From Lonicera japonica (lineage: Eukaryota > Streptophyta > Magnoliopsida > Dipsacales > Caprifoliaceae), in NCBI GenBank assembly GCA_021464415.1, contig CM038470.1, positions 23,027,601 to 23,091,600 of the forward strand: a stretch of DNA of 64,000 bases, read 5' to 3'. The first letter of the stretch is position 1; each line of letters opens with the position of its first letter. This document shows positions 10,995-23,773 of this stretch, piece after piece. Made by a program: the position numbers and the translations under genes. Under the pieces are notes generated by a model. That model saw nothing but the letters and a program-made list of their open reading frames with translations, did not search any database and had not been told where the DNA came from.

Positions 10995-13900
10995 TTCTTC
11001 CACTTGGCCCATATGATAAGTGATTTAAATAAATAATCATTATGTGCACAATATATATTGTCAGTCTATATAATTCGGTTATTATAAGCACCGTATTAAA
11101 TAAACTATTAATGAGAGTCATGACGATTGTACATTAATAAAATAACCACTCGCTTCTATGTACTACAACACTACTAATTTATCTAGCTCAATCTATAAGC
11201 AAGGATTATAATTAATAGTTCAATAATCGTTTTATCAAAGGCTTTTCTTGTTATCACCAATCATCAATTATATATACATGTATATAAATTAAAAGGAAAT
11301 TAAGATTAGAGATACTTTCAATGACCTCAAATGTGTCTCATGTATAAGCATATAACAATTGATCACAGGTAACAGTTACCAACTTACCAGTGGCTACGTA
11401 CATTAAAGATTTGTTCTTTAGGCACGCTCTTTAAATGTCTTTATGATAGTCATTATTAGTGGGACATTAATTACTCATAAGCTATATACTTTTGTCCTTA
11501 ATTGACACCTATTGTCTCTGAATATCTTGTTTCAAGACAATGTATTTCAATTATGCTCAACATTGTTATAATACATATCTTCTTTACAAAAGAAGACAAT
11601 TGCAGCATTATCATAATCAATTTTAGTGGCTTAGAAACATAATCTATGACTCCAAGTCCTGAAATAAAGTTTTACAATCATTAATCATGATTTGTAACCT
11701 CAAAGCATGTTGGCTGAATATTCTTTCATCCTCAAACATTCATTTCTAAAACTTTTGAGTTTATACTTAATTATGAAACAACCTAACAATACAAGTGACT
11801 AATCATTGAATATTATTATATTCCTATCCCGTGGATGTCTCAACATATTTTATCTCAAAGTTCTTGTATATAGAAACATTTAGTTTCATACAATAAACAA
11901 ATTTACTGCTAACATGCAAAATAATGTCAACTTTTATAAACATAAATAAGTTTATTCCCACTAATCTTATGGTACACATGCCAATCAAAAGATTTTATCT
12001 TAAAACCAAAAGAAACAATGGTATCACTAGACTTAAGATGCCATTATGGAGATTAACTTTGCAAATACATAAGTTGATTTCCTAAGTTTTTAAACCATGT
12101 TTGTATATTTTTAATATATCTTACAATTGTATTATATAGGCTTCATTTATTAAACTCCTCTTAAAAAAAGTTCAAGTAATTAGTCAGAATGACCCCTAAA
12201 GTTTGACATAATACCCTCGCTCGTACCTAAAGTTTAATTTTCTGTTGAAGCATCCTTAAAGTTTCTAATTTTTCCATTGCTCGTCCAAAATAAGATGTCT
12301 CGTTAAAAACATGGACGGAAAACACACGTGGTTGGATGAGCGAGGGACAAATTTCAAACTTCAGGGGTTATTTTCAGAAGTTTTCCATTTAGGTTGTTAA
12401 CGGGGCATCCAGTTTTGGATGAGCGAGGGACAAATTAGAAACTTTGAGGATGTTTCAACTGAAAATTAAACTTTACAGACGAGCAAGGGAATTGTGTCAA
12501 ACTTTAAGGGTTATTGTTGCTAATTTCCTAAAAAGTTCTAATGAATTACTGATACAATAATGGTTACAAGAGAAATCCTTCATGATACATGCTAGAAGAA
12601 GTCTTTATAATTAATACCTACTTTCTAAATGAAACATTTGGAATTAAGTCTAACTTTATGTCGCTTGATATTGCTAATAAGTTGTGTTCGGTCTTAAAAA
12701 CCCTTGACACTCAATTTGATTATATCCTTCAATAATTCAATGACTTTCGAGACATTGTCATTATGTTCCATTGTTTCAACTTTATTTTAATGATATTAAT
12801 CCACTTAATAAAATTGTTAAAATTATGGACTCGATATATAAATAACCTAATATTAATTTAGATTCTTGTAAATAAATTAAATAATCATTACAAATAACAC
12901 GTATACTTTTATTTGAGATTGTTTTAATGCTATTCTCTGTGATTATTTTTAATGGTGAAAACTTCGTTATGGAATTGGTGGTCATTCAGTTATTCGTTGT
13001 ATTTTAATCATCTAATAAATATGAAAAACTCTTTTATTCAAAAGTTATTATTAAAAGATCCATCACCCTAATTTTTGAATCACCACATTTTCAACTTAAA
13101 TTACTCCCACTAATTTCACCATTTTTTTCTTCTTTTCTTACTTTTTTTTTAAAAAAAATTCTTACATTTGTTATTACATAATTGTCTGACTATAGGTAGG
13201 ATAGCAAAACTCATACCTGCTGGATTTTTCTAGTTAAGCACTAAAATAAAATTAACTATTCAAAATTCAATTTCAATTATGTGAATTGTACAGTCTTAGT
13301 TCCACTGGTGACACTTAATGTATATGTGTCTTAAACTAAGTTCCTTTCCTATTCAAGTTCAATTGGTTTATTGAAATTGTCTTACTAGGAACTATATTTG
13401 GAATATTTATAGCGGTTCTAAGAGCAAATCCACAACGTTATAAAGAATGTTAATTACTTTATAATCCTAAATATATTCATAACTGTACAATTATGTCTTT
13501 TAACTACACCATCATGCTAAGACATTCCTAACATGGGGTCCTTATATAAACGCAAAGCTTTATAAAGAGTCTAGCTACCGGTAGATACATAACTAGCTTA
13601 TCATACTGCCCATAAATTCACCATCTCTATTATTCATTTATATATTTTTACTATTATATCTAAATAATATTGAAAACCCCACTATTATTTCAAATAATAA
13701 TAGATATAATCATAATGTGAAAAATTATTCGTAAAGATGATAAAAATATTTTATCTACCAAAATAAACATTAAGTATCTAAAATACCTATATAACATGAA
13801 GGAGCTATTTATTTCTCGTGTTGCATTATTTTTGTGCTTGGTTTTTGATTTGCCTTAATACAATCGTGCACCCACTATAATTAATAAAATCAAAACTCAG

Positions 13901-15947
13901 AAAAACCAACTGATGATTTTACTAAATCTTTTATACCACAAGAAAGTTGATTTTTCATCAACTAACTTACTTCAATCATAATCTACCTTTACTTTTCATA
14001 ACTTCGTTTATAACTCCTCATATTATCAGATGATTAACAAACTTATTTTTTGCTGCTTAACCCTTGTTTCCTCTATAATTAACATACTGAGTAAACATGG
14101 AATTGTAAGTAAAAAGACAAGAAATTTCTATCCCAATAATTTTGAACAAGTTTAACAATCATAACAAATATACTTAAACATGGCACTAGAAATCATTAAA
14201 ATGTATAGTAGTCAAATAAGTTATTAACTTTCTTGCAAGAGACACATAAGTAATAAAAATACAATTATCCATAAACATAATCATTAGTTTGAGGAACATT
14301 AATTTTCATATTATGTGCAACAATCATTCGTATAAACATAATGCTCAATTTGTTTGATCTCTTCAAAATTATATGAACAGTTCTTTCTTCATACTTTTAA
14401 TAATAATAGTGAAAACCTTAATTAAAAGTACTAAATCAAAAGCTTTAGCATGCTTAAGATAAACTAAACTTACTCAAAATATTACGAGAAGTTAGTTCCT
14501 TTAAGAAAATAATTAAGAACATATTAAACGTGCAAATGAAGTCAATAACATAAAACTCAACATCATTAATAATGCTTTAAATTAACAACACAAACATTAG
14601 TAATATAAATACAATGTATAACTATATATGGTACTCCTTTGGCTAGTAACCATAAAAATACAAATTATAATGCTTAACTATATTTATATTTAACTTTAGT
14701 GAATTATGTATTATTTAATTAGATAGATAATATCTTTGAATATCTTATATACCCACCTAACCAAGCAATACATTGAACTCCCTAATATTTATTTAGTCAT
14801 TAACATTTTTTTTGGAGAATAAATTTCAGATGAATAAATGAATACGGTAACACTATGAATATATTATTTACAAATTATAAGCATTATTATTCATGTGTTA
14901 TTGTCAATAAATTTATAATTGAATTTATTAGTCATCATATAGTTAGGCCACTTTGACAGCTATCAAACTATTCATAATATGACTATTAAATTAAATAATA
15001 TATATATTAAACTCATGAGAAACATAACAATAATAAGGATTATTTGTTATTTGTGAGTTACTCGCGTAAGACTTATTATTTAATTAATAGTCATAAAGCA
15101 TTCTAGCTGGCCACTTTGGCGGCTACCAATAACCGTTCTTAATATGACTATTAGATAAAATAGTAAACTTATGTAATCAAACATAATTGTCAATAAATTT
15201 CTACATATAAAAAAGATTTTTAACGCTTTAATGTTTACTAGGTTACTAAAATTTGATTCACTTTTGGGGAATAACAAATAAAGGTGAATCAACTTTCCAG
15301 TAACTAAATAAACGAAATGCATTCATAAAATAATTATTATAATTATAAGAATCATTACGTCATGAGTCATAATCCTCAGTCTATTATTTAACTTAATATT
15401 CATCAACCATTCTAATTGGACTTAGGTACTCATTAATAAATCATAACATGAATGTTAAACAATAAATTAATCATACCTTTTAAAAAAAATTGCATGCAAC
15501 TAGAGAGAAGATGATTTTATCTCATGCATACAAATAAATTAAGGTTTTATTCGTGAAGTTATGTAACAACACTTTCAGGTTATATTACTTAGTTAACATG
15601 GAGTCTTACATATACCCCTTAATACACATATTAACGGGATTCATATTATACATAATCGTTAAACAAAAAAATAATCATATAGTCCACTGGAAAAATTACC
15701 TTTGGATCATCATATGGAAGTGATAAGAAATTCTCGTAACACTCAAATTGTTACTTTAAATTTGATGGGTCAAAACGAAATAACAGATATGTTTAGTCTA
15801 AACGTTCAACTTCACAATGATGACATAATCATAGATATTCAATTTGGTCTATTAATTAAATGACATAATTGCATGATTAGACATGATTTTGCTATCATTA
15901 ACATAAATGCACAATTCAATAGTTATAGTTTGTGCAAAAGGTTTCCC
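10995..15947 (-). other. Decayed interior of old Copia-type element
   Basis: This AT-rich stretch has no open frame longer than about 80 codons and no motif I can name. It contains a Mutator-type MITE (12174-12529). It also contains degenerate tandem units of about 160 bp near 14930-15420, marked by 'ggccactttg.c.gctac' (14947, 15108) and a worn third copy near 15405. Their place toward one end of the element resembles the repeated leader in the younger element. Confidence 0.5.
12174..12529. mobile_element. Mutator-like MITE with 9-bp TSD
   Basis: Arms of roughly 110 bp (AAGTAATTAGTCAGAATGAC... and ...GTTATTGTTGCTAATTTCCT) form an imperfect inverted repeat. The 9-bp duplication aaaaagttc flanks it (12165-12173 and 12530-12538), as expected for Mutator-like transposition. 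The words 'ctcgctcgt' and 'gagcgaggg' mirror each other inside. It has no coding capacity and is inserted in the old Copia interior. Confidence 0.8.
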
Positions 15948-16421
15948 AGTTGGAATTAAATCACTTAAGTCATCATTTCAAATCATCAAGATCTAAATTA
16001 AAACAATAAAACTGCGTACCTGGATCCATAATGAACAAATGCGGAATACGAAGATCGATCACAATAACAGCATGGATCGAGCGGGTACGTGGTTTTCCTC
16101 AACCAAATTGCCTTAATTTCTTTAATGGGAATTTTGGTTCTCTTCCAGATGGGGAGAATGGAGCCGTAATTTGATTTGGTGTATTGGGGACCATAACCCT
16201 AATATCTACTTTATATATAGTCTAGTTAGGGTTCCCATAAAACTCTAACAAGCCCATACAAGGTATCTACACATTTGGCCCACATTTATTTGAGTAGTCT
16301 TATGGGCTTTACTAAAAATTAATTAGACCACTAAAAATTAGCCCATTAATTAAATAGCAAATATAATTGAAATATTATAATATGTTGCCCACATAAATTA
16401 GAAAATATAAATTTTCTAACA
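15948..16421 (-). repeat. 3' LTR of younger Copia element
   Basis: This is a 474-bp LTR. Its outer end reads AGTTGGAATT where the other copy has TGTTGAAATT, so the terminal TG has mutated. The inner end is TTCTAACA. It is about 97-98% identical to 21628-22100 by eye. Confidence 0.88.
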
Positions 16422-19400
16422 ATCTCCCACTTGGGCTACATATTATTCCTGAAACAATTATATCACATAATTCTTTAAGCGCGCATCCGTATGCTATTTA
16501 TCCTTAGACTTCTCCTTAAACAATCTGGTCTATCTCATGTACGAGTAATGGAATTACCGCAGCTTTTATCACAGTAAGGTCGTGACTAAACTACGATTAT
16601 CACCATACTAATACACTTAATAACATAGATCAAATGTGGATGAGTAGCATGGAAATTACATGCAATGTGATCTTAGACATGCGTATTTCCAACTGACCCA
16701 ACTTTAATGAGATCAACATTAACCGTCCAAACTTTATGTTAAACCACAATGGAAGGAAATAAAACAAATATTCAGAGTTAAGACGAAAATAAACCATCTT
16801 CTTTATTCTGCAAAAAATATGCATCTAAATAAAAGAGCATCCATGATACAAACTCCCACTAAACCAGCACTTTATTAGATAACACAAAACCCAAATGAGC
16901 AATATACTCATGAAATACCTTATGTGTTAAGCCTTTAGTGAATGGATCCATAATCATGGAGTTTGTACTTATATGCTCTATAGACACGACAACTCTGAAC
17001 TCCTTTTTTAACAACAAAAAACTTTAATATCTATGTGCTTTAGATTTTCGAAAAATTTCTGTTGTTGTCGAATATAGCAAAATCAATTATTGTCACAAAA
17101 TATCTTTAATAGTCTTTCGACACTATCTACAATTCGCAGTCTAGTGACAAAATTGTGCAGCTATATCCCATCCAAAATTCGAAATCAGAATACCATATGA
17201 TCTCCAACTAATCTAATTTTCGATACGTAAGTATATAATCTTTTTGTTCTCTTTAAATACCGTATAACCCTTTAATTGGCTGCTTTCCGAAGATATATCA
17301 TAGGGTTACTTAAATATCTACTAAATATCTTTACTATGAACGCTAAACCCCAATGAGTACATACTTTATGATACATCAGACTCCCTACAACTGATGCATA
17401 AAGAATCTTTTGCATCTCTTTCTTTTCAACTTTATTTTGGGGCACTTGTTGTGACATAAATTGTCTTTTTAATAATAGGAGTATCTTCTGAATGAAAATC
17501 TTTCATGCCAAATCTAGCAAGAATTCTTTCGATATATCTCTTTCATGAAAACCCTAAGATACCTGACAATAATGTCGATGTATCTGTATTCCTAATACAA
17601 AAGAGATATTATCAACATAAAATACCAAGACTACTCCCACTGAACTTATGATATACATAATCATCAACCGGATTTACCTCAAAACCTTACGAGATAATAA
17701 CTTGATGAAATATATAATACCATTGACAGAAAACTTCCTTAAGGCCATAGATGGATTTCTTTAATTTAACTTCTTCTTAAGATTGTTGAGTTTGCTATAT
17801 AGGAAGTTTTTTCAACATTGTCTTGATGATCCTTATTTGTATTTAAAATGATGTCAAAAATTTGATCATAATCATTCTCAATAGCAGTACTTGAAATTTG
17901 AATAAATTCATTTTCAAAGACAATGTTTCTAACTTTATCTTCCCCCTCAAACTCAATAATCTCAAGAAATTTGGCATTTTCTGTCTTAATAAAGGATTTA
18001 TTCAAGGATCAAAAATTTATAATCTCTCGTCTTTCAGTGTATCTAACAAAGTAGCAGCTTATTATATTGAGTCCCAATTTCTTTTTTCTTTATGGGCCTT
18101 ACCACAGCTGGACAACCTATTTTAGCAACTGCTTTGATATAACACTGCTTAAAAAATATGCTACAGTCTTAAGTGTTTCTTCTATCCTATAGATCATCAT
18201 GGTAGAGAAGAATGATTAATTCACGCTCCTTACCAAATCCTTAAGCTTCTGTTTTATCTCTCAGCTTAGCATGGTGTAACTGTGAGACGATTCTGCATTT
18301 CTCTAGGAATTTCACAAAGGTCCAGAACGTTGTTTACCTTATCCTACCACTATATCTACTGTAGTATTATACCACCACGATCAGATTTCACGGCTTTAAC
18401 TTCTTGCCTAGTTGATTTTTCAACTCCAACTATGAAAGTCATACATAACACGTTTAAGGATTGAGTAACTTCTCATTAATTGAATATAGGTACCCTTAAC
18501 AATTGTCATGAACATAATAAAATATATTTAACCCATTCCAGAAGGCCGTATAGAACAGTTCACAGATATCGTCATGAATTAGTTCTTAGACAATTGAATT
18601 CTTTATGGCACCTAGTTTTCTTATGTTTGTCCATTCCCCCTTTATACATTAAATACAGATTTTAAAATCTGTTGAATCAAGGGGTTTTAAGAATTCCATA
18701 AGTCTCTTAATTCTCTATTTAGAGATTTATCCCAAATGCTTGTGCCATAACATGGAAGAATTCTTATCAGTTAATTTATTCTTTGTATCACGTGAATCAA
18801 TTTACAAGGTCTCATTATATGAGGTGGTTGTATCCGTATATAAGCTATCAATTAAAGAAATAGTAGCAAAATATTTGAATTTTGAAAAAGACTTAACTTT
18901 ATTATTTTCAAATGAACAATAATAACCGTATTTGTCCAAATAAAAATAAAAATTATGTCTAAATGACAATACCATATAAGTCTCTCCCAAATCCAAAAGT
19001 AATTAGTTTTTAATGATAACTTAAAATTCCTTAAAACCTCAATTGTAACTGCTTCGCCACTGCGCTGATAGATGAATATTTCAACATCAATTGGCTTTTG
19101 GCTCAACATATAACCTCTAAACACACTTAGGTGAGTAGTGTCACCAAAATCTACTCACAAAGTAATCACATGTACATAAGTTAAACTAACTACCGAACAA
19201 ACCATAATGAGAAGTATATCATACTTTACACGCCAAATGACGTATTTGAAACATTACTATGTCTATCCTTCTTGCAAAATTAACTGACAAATTCTTTATC
19301 ATGTTTCTTTTACAATTACTATAGTGTTGTTCTAACTGCAGCTTTTTAATTTTTATCTTTTATCCTTTCCTTTAGAAGTGTTTGCTAGATGAGTAACCAC

Positions 19401-20098
19401 TGTCTTTTATCGCTAAATCTTTTATTCTTCTTGCACACTGTAAAATATGAACTCATTAAGAGATCATTAATTTATCCTTATGAGCATTGTAACTCATTAT
19501 AAACTAACTGTATTGTGCGGGAAGAGAAATAAAGAATTTGATACACGAACAAGTCATTAGACATCCCTAACTTTAGTGCATTTAGTTTGAAAGCGATATC
19601 AGACATTTTCATAATGTACTTCCCTTATGTTCTTTTTCCTTATACCTTATTGAAACAAGACTAATCAGAAGGTTACTTGTTTTAGCATTTTGTTTTGGCA
19701 AAATATTTCTATAATTTCTTTAAGGAACTAAGTAGCATTTTTCTCATAAAGCCCCAAAAAAATTCTTGGAATAGAAGCGTTCTATTTCCAATTCTTGAAA
19801 TTTGTGCCGTTAAGCACCGAAACCGAATTTATGTTGATAGATATATAAAACATAACTTAAAATTGAATAGAGAACAAATTATAAAAAATGCAAACTTACA
19901 ATTAATATACATGTCATAACATATTAACAAACAATATATATGAATGACACAATTATCCAAATTATCAATAGTGGGTCCCCATCACAAGATACCTAGCACA
20001 ACATTGATATTTAGTCTTTGGACAGAAATATCAACTTGTAATTGGTCATCTCAACGCAGTAATCAAATATAAATAACACATATTGTCAAATAATAGGA

Positions 20099-20745
20099 CT
20101 TCCTTTGGGCCGACGTATTATTCACATGAAAAACTTGATTGCCATATTATATTTATTACCACAAGTGTACATGTTATTCAGCCAAACAATAACCTTCCTT
20201 TGGGCCGATTTTTATTCGGATAAATAACAATTACACACATCTTAATATTCTAAAATAAATAAATTTACGCGATAGAGGTTAGTTTAGCAACTTATCAATC
20301 CAATTCATCTATTTCAAAATGTCAGACAATTTGTGCTTCGCATCCTTATAATCTAAAAAAAATATTTAGATTTTCTGTATTAATAAGATTTGCAAAGCAT
20401 AAACCTTATCTTTCCCACATTGACGCGTACTGCAATTTTGGATTACTGGCAGTCTAGCGCTTTCGTGCCCAAACAAGACTGTAATAAGTACTCTCAATAC
20501 AAGAATCAAATGTTGATAATAATTTCTGTCAAACAAAAAGCCTTTATTTGGACTGACTTATTGCTTACATGAAAACTTGACAATTATCACACATTTATTC
20601 TCGCATGTGTGTTTATTATTCTGACAAATAATAACCTTCATTTGGGCCGATTATTAAATGCATAAATAATAACCACATAAATATCGAGAGAAAATAATGT
20701 CTATTATTTGGCCAAATAATAATCTTCCTTTGGGCCGATTATTAA
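20099..20745 (-). repeat. Degenerate tandem repeats in Copia leader
   Basis: The word CCTTTGGGCCGA or a close variant recurs near 20101, 20197, 20541, 20638 and 20728, each embedded in an 'aataat..ataaataata' context. Neighbouring copies are spaced about 90-96 bp apart in two groups. The array lies between the primer-binding site and the remains of the coding region of the younger Copia element, so it belongs to its 5' leader. Its role is unknown. Confidence 0.8.
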
Positions 20746-21627
20746 TTGCATAAATAATAAACATTAATATCTTAAATAAATAATAAAATTTATCCAAACC
20801 CTTAATCACAATAGATGCAAGAATAAAATTCTTTAATACAATATATATGTACACAACAAATCAATTAATGCTTAAAAATTATATACATATATAGTCTTAA
20901 TCCTTATATATATGGAAGCCGTAACAATATATATAAAATAAACATTCTTGCATATAATACTAATATATAATTAATGGCAGATCTTCACATATAAAAATAA
21001 AAAATCATGGTGAGACTTTATATAAAACCATGGTCAAACTTTATATACATACAAGATGCATCAGGCTCTACATAATACATATATAAACAAAAGTAACTGC
21101 CACATTAAATTAACTTTTATATATATATATATATATATTAAAAGCAATCATCTTGACCGGTGATAGCAGGAACCATACACACACATATATATATATATAT
21201 ATAACCCCTAACTTCAAGCAATATATGTATATATATCAAAATCACATCCCTCAGGCTAATCGGCCACCCCCCTTTTTTTTTTTTTTTTTTTAAATCGAAA
21301 CTGTAAAATCTTTAAATATATATATATATAAACAAACCACCTCTTTAATCGTGCCAGGAACCTAAGGCTACTGGATCCATGAAATTGATTGTGAATGAAT
21401 GGAGTGGGATCGAAGTCAAATCAAATCCAAATCAATATATATATGTTCATCAAACAAAAAACCAAGAATAAGCCGCGGCACCTTAAAGATTTTTTTTTTT
21501 TTGTCCTTTCGTGTGAAGTGACAACCGCAGGTAAACATAATAAATCAAATCCATAGAATTATTAAATATAATAACAATTTTTTAAATAATTCTTAATAAT
21601 TCAACATGAAGTCGCTCTGATAACACT

Positions 21628-22100
21628 TGTTGAAATTAAATCACTTAAGTCATCATTCAAATCATCAAGATCTAAATTAAAACAATAAAACTGCGTACCT
21701 GGATCCATAATGAACAAATGCGGAATACGAAGATCGATCACAATAACAGCATGGATCGAGCGAGTACGTGGTTTTCCTCAACCAAATCGCCTTAATTTCT
21801 TTAATGGGAATTTTGGTTCTCTTCCAGATGGGGAGAAGGGAGCCGTAATTTGATTTGGTGTATTAGGGACCATAACCCTAATATCTACTTTATATATAGT
21901 CTAGTTAGGGTTCCCATAAAACTCTAACAAGCCCATACAAGGTATCTACACATTTGGCCCACATTTATTTGAGTAGTCTTATTGGTTTTACTAAAAATTA
22001 ATTAAATCACTAAAAAATAGCCCATTAATTAAATAGCAAATATAATTGAAATATTATAATATGTTGCCCACATAAATTAGAAAATATAAATTTTCTAACA
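21628..22100 (-). repeat. 5' LTR of younger Copia element
   Basis: This LTR runs TGTTGAAATT to TTCTAACA on the plus strand. A 'tatatatag' stretch near 21890 could be the promoter TATA region when read on the minus strand. The primer-binding site adjoins it at about 21613-21626. Confidence 0.88.
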
Positions 22101-22361
22101 TTCGCATGATAATAAACTTACGCGGTCCGTGAATTTGATTTAAGTATGTTGGACCAAATAATTACACGGAAAAAAAAAATTACTACCGAATCTTAATTCT
22201 AGTGCCAGAGAAGAAATTAACAACCAATTCATACCAAATAATTTAATGATACATAATTGTTGACAACAAAGTATATAATTTAATCCGACAAAATTGTTCG
22301 GCATCAAAACTTTTGTATATTTGAAAATCATGAGAGTCTTTAACCTCGCTTTGATATCACA

Positions 22362-22690
22362 TGTGAATTAATTTTGTATAGATCTTAATATATAAATATA
22401 TTTGCAAATAAATATTCATGTATCTATACAAATTATCGTACGGATCTAGGACTAACTTGATTTCAAAAATTACAATAAATTGAGAGATTTACTAACCTTG
22501 GTCTATAACCATAGTAAAGTAACGGAGAGATCGGTGTCACTTTGAAGGAGAACTTAAGCCACCAAGAACATGTTTCTCTCTTGGCTCATATCTTTTTGTG
22601 TTGTATCCTAAGATTGGATACGTAACTGATGAAATGTTACGTAGAAGAACCTAGTTCTCTATCTATATATCCATAACTCCTACTTTTGTG
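22362..22690 (-). repeat. Truncated 5' LTR of old Copia element
   Basis: It matches about 10436-10770, then breaks off into sequence shared with thaumatin unit 3 (about 41420). The missing part of the LTR suggests a deletion or recombination between the retrotransposon and the thaumatin unit. Confidence 0.6.
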
Positions 22691-23328
22691 TTGTATCCTG
22701 AGATTTATCTCTATTTAAATGATCAGAAACTTTGATTTTTGCTTCACAAATGTGGCCCAACAATGATTATTTTGTATAAAACATAAGAGGCCGGCCTTTA
22801 ATCATAGACCAAAGAAAGTTCCACAGAGTCATTTTCAGACCACCCGGCCCCTAGTCTTCCCTTATTATCCAAAAATCTATGAATATTAAATTATGAGGGG
22901 AAAAAAAAGGAAAAAAATAATCAAATCGATAAAAATCTAATATTGTCCTTCCCACACGTAGTTTTGTTTCACAAATGTGCTCATACGTATTTATTCCACT
23001 GCATACAACTTGATTTGAGCTCTTGTAACATAACACAAAAACATCGTTATGACTGTTATTTTCAAAATGACTAGGAGTAGGAGAGCCAGAACTTCTTTAA
23101 TTAAGGGGATTAAGTTAATCCTAATATCACTCTTTATAAATTAATGAAGAAATTTAATACAAATATTACTTTTTTTTCCCCGAAAATAGGAGATGACAAG
23201 ATTAATACTATTAGTAATTTTTTAAAATTAAAGAAGGGCAAATTTAACTAATATACATATATGTGTAACCTTTAAAAATAAATTTCCGGACATTTTTTTT
23301 TTTGAAAAAATAAAATTGTATGGTGTGT

Positions 23329-23352
23329 GGGTGGGTGGGTGGGTGGGGAGGG
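23329..23352 (+). other. Potential G-quadruplex (six G-tracts)
   Basis: Six runs of three or four G separated by single bases occur within 24 bases, about 420 bases past the stop codon of the thaumatin-like gene at 23774-24448. The corresponding part of unit 3 has no such run. Folding is a prediction from the pattern alone. Confidence 0.6.
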
Positions 23353-23672
23353 AATTGCCGCTCTTTCTTGCCATGTGCCTGCCTATATATTCAATGGTCA
23401 ATTAAATATAATATTGAAAAATCATTGAAATGAAATAGTTAATATGTTGAAGTAGATAAAAGCAATGTTATTAAGGAGTGAGAAAGAAACACTTATTAAT
23501 ACAAATGAGACTATATGAAATATGATAATGTGTCATAAATATTCTACACGCTTTATTTTCTCAGGGAGCTCATAGTACTCTTAGCATGAATATCATATTT
23601 AAACAAACAAAAATCAAACTACTAACAGCTCATGCACGTGCACAAGAATACACGTTGCAGTGTTGCACAAGC

Positions 23673-23678
23673 TTTATT
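23673..23678 (-). terminator. Poly(A) signal of thaumatin-like gene A
   Basis: The minus strand reads AATAAA about 96 bases downstream of the stop codon. It sits at the same relative place as the signal of copy B (42356-42361), and both lie in a conserved 3' block, 'aaagcttgtgcaac'. Confidence 0.7.
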
Positions 23679-23773
23679 GTGCTAACCCTTTAAATCCTCT
23701 CTAAAAGGTTGGAACATTTTAAGTTCCTTATTTGGCATACAATAGTTTCACAAAGAGAGTGAAATTAAAATTT

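Larger units (their letters stand above)
15948..22100 (-). mobile_element. Copia LTR retrotransposon, young LTRs, decayed pol
   Basis: Two LTRs (15948-16421 and 21628-22100) enclose a 5.2 kb interior. Target copies are ttccc (15943-15947) and ttcgc (22101-22105), one mismatch. On the minus strand the primer-binding site TGTTATCAGAGC (about 21613-21626) follows the right LTR, and the purine tract AAGTGGGAGAT precedes the left LTR. Pol survives only in scraps: LWHKHLG, the GAG-pre-integrase motif, at 18730-18750, and a Copia-type YASVVGSLMY segment of the RT/RNase H region near 17290-17400. No open frame in the interior reaches 100 codons. By eye the LTRs differ at about 11 positions. It is inserted in the old Copia element. 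Confidence 0.88.
10436..22690 (-). mobile_element. Old Copia-type LTR element, interrupted
   Basis: The block at 10436-10994 (TGTAAATTAATTTTG...TTCTTACA) matches 22362 to about 22690 (TGTGAATTAATTTTG...), at clearly lower similarity than the younger element's LTR pair. The right copy is truncated. Left of the right copy, the minus strand reads TGTGATATCAAAGC, a worn match to the initiator-tRNA-Met primer site. Right of the left copy, the minus strand has a purine-rich tract (AAGTGGAAGAA). Together these give a minus-strand element. Its interior (10995-15947 and 22101-22361) is so decayed that I recognise no pol motif. A younger Copia element sits inside it. Confidence 0.65.
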
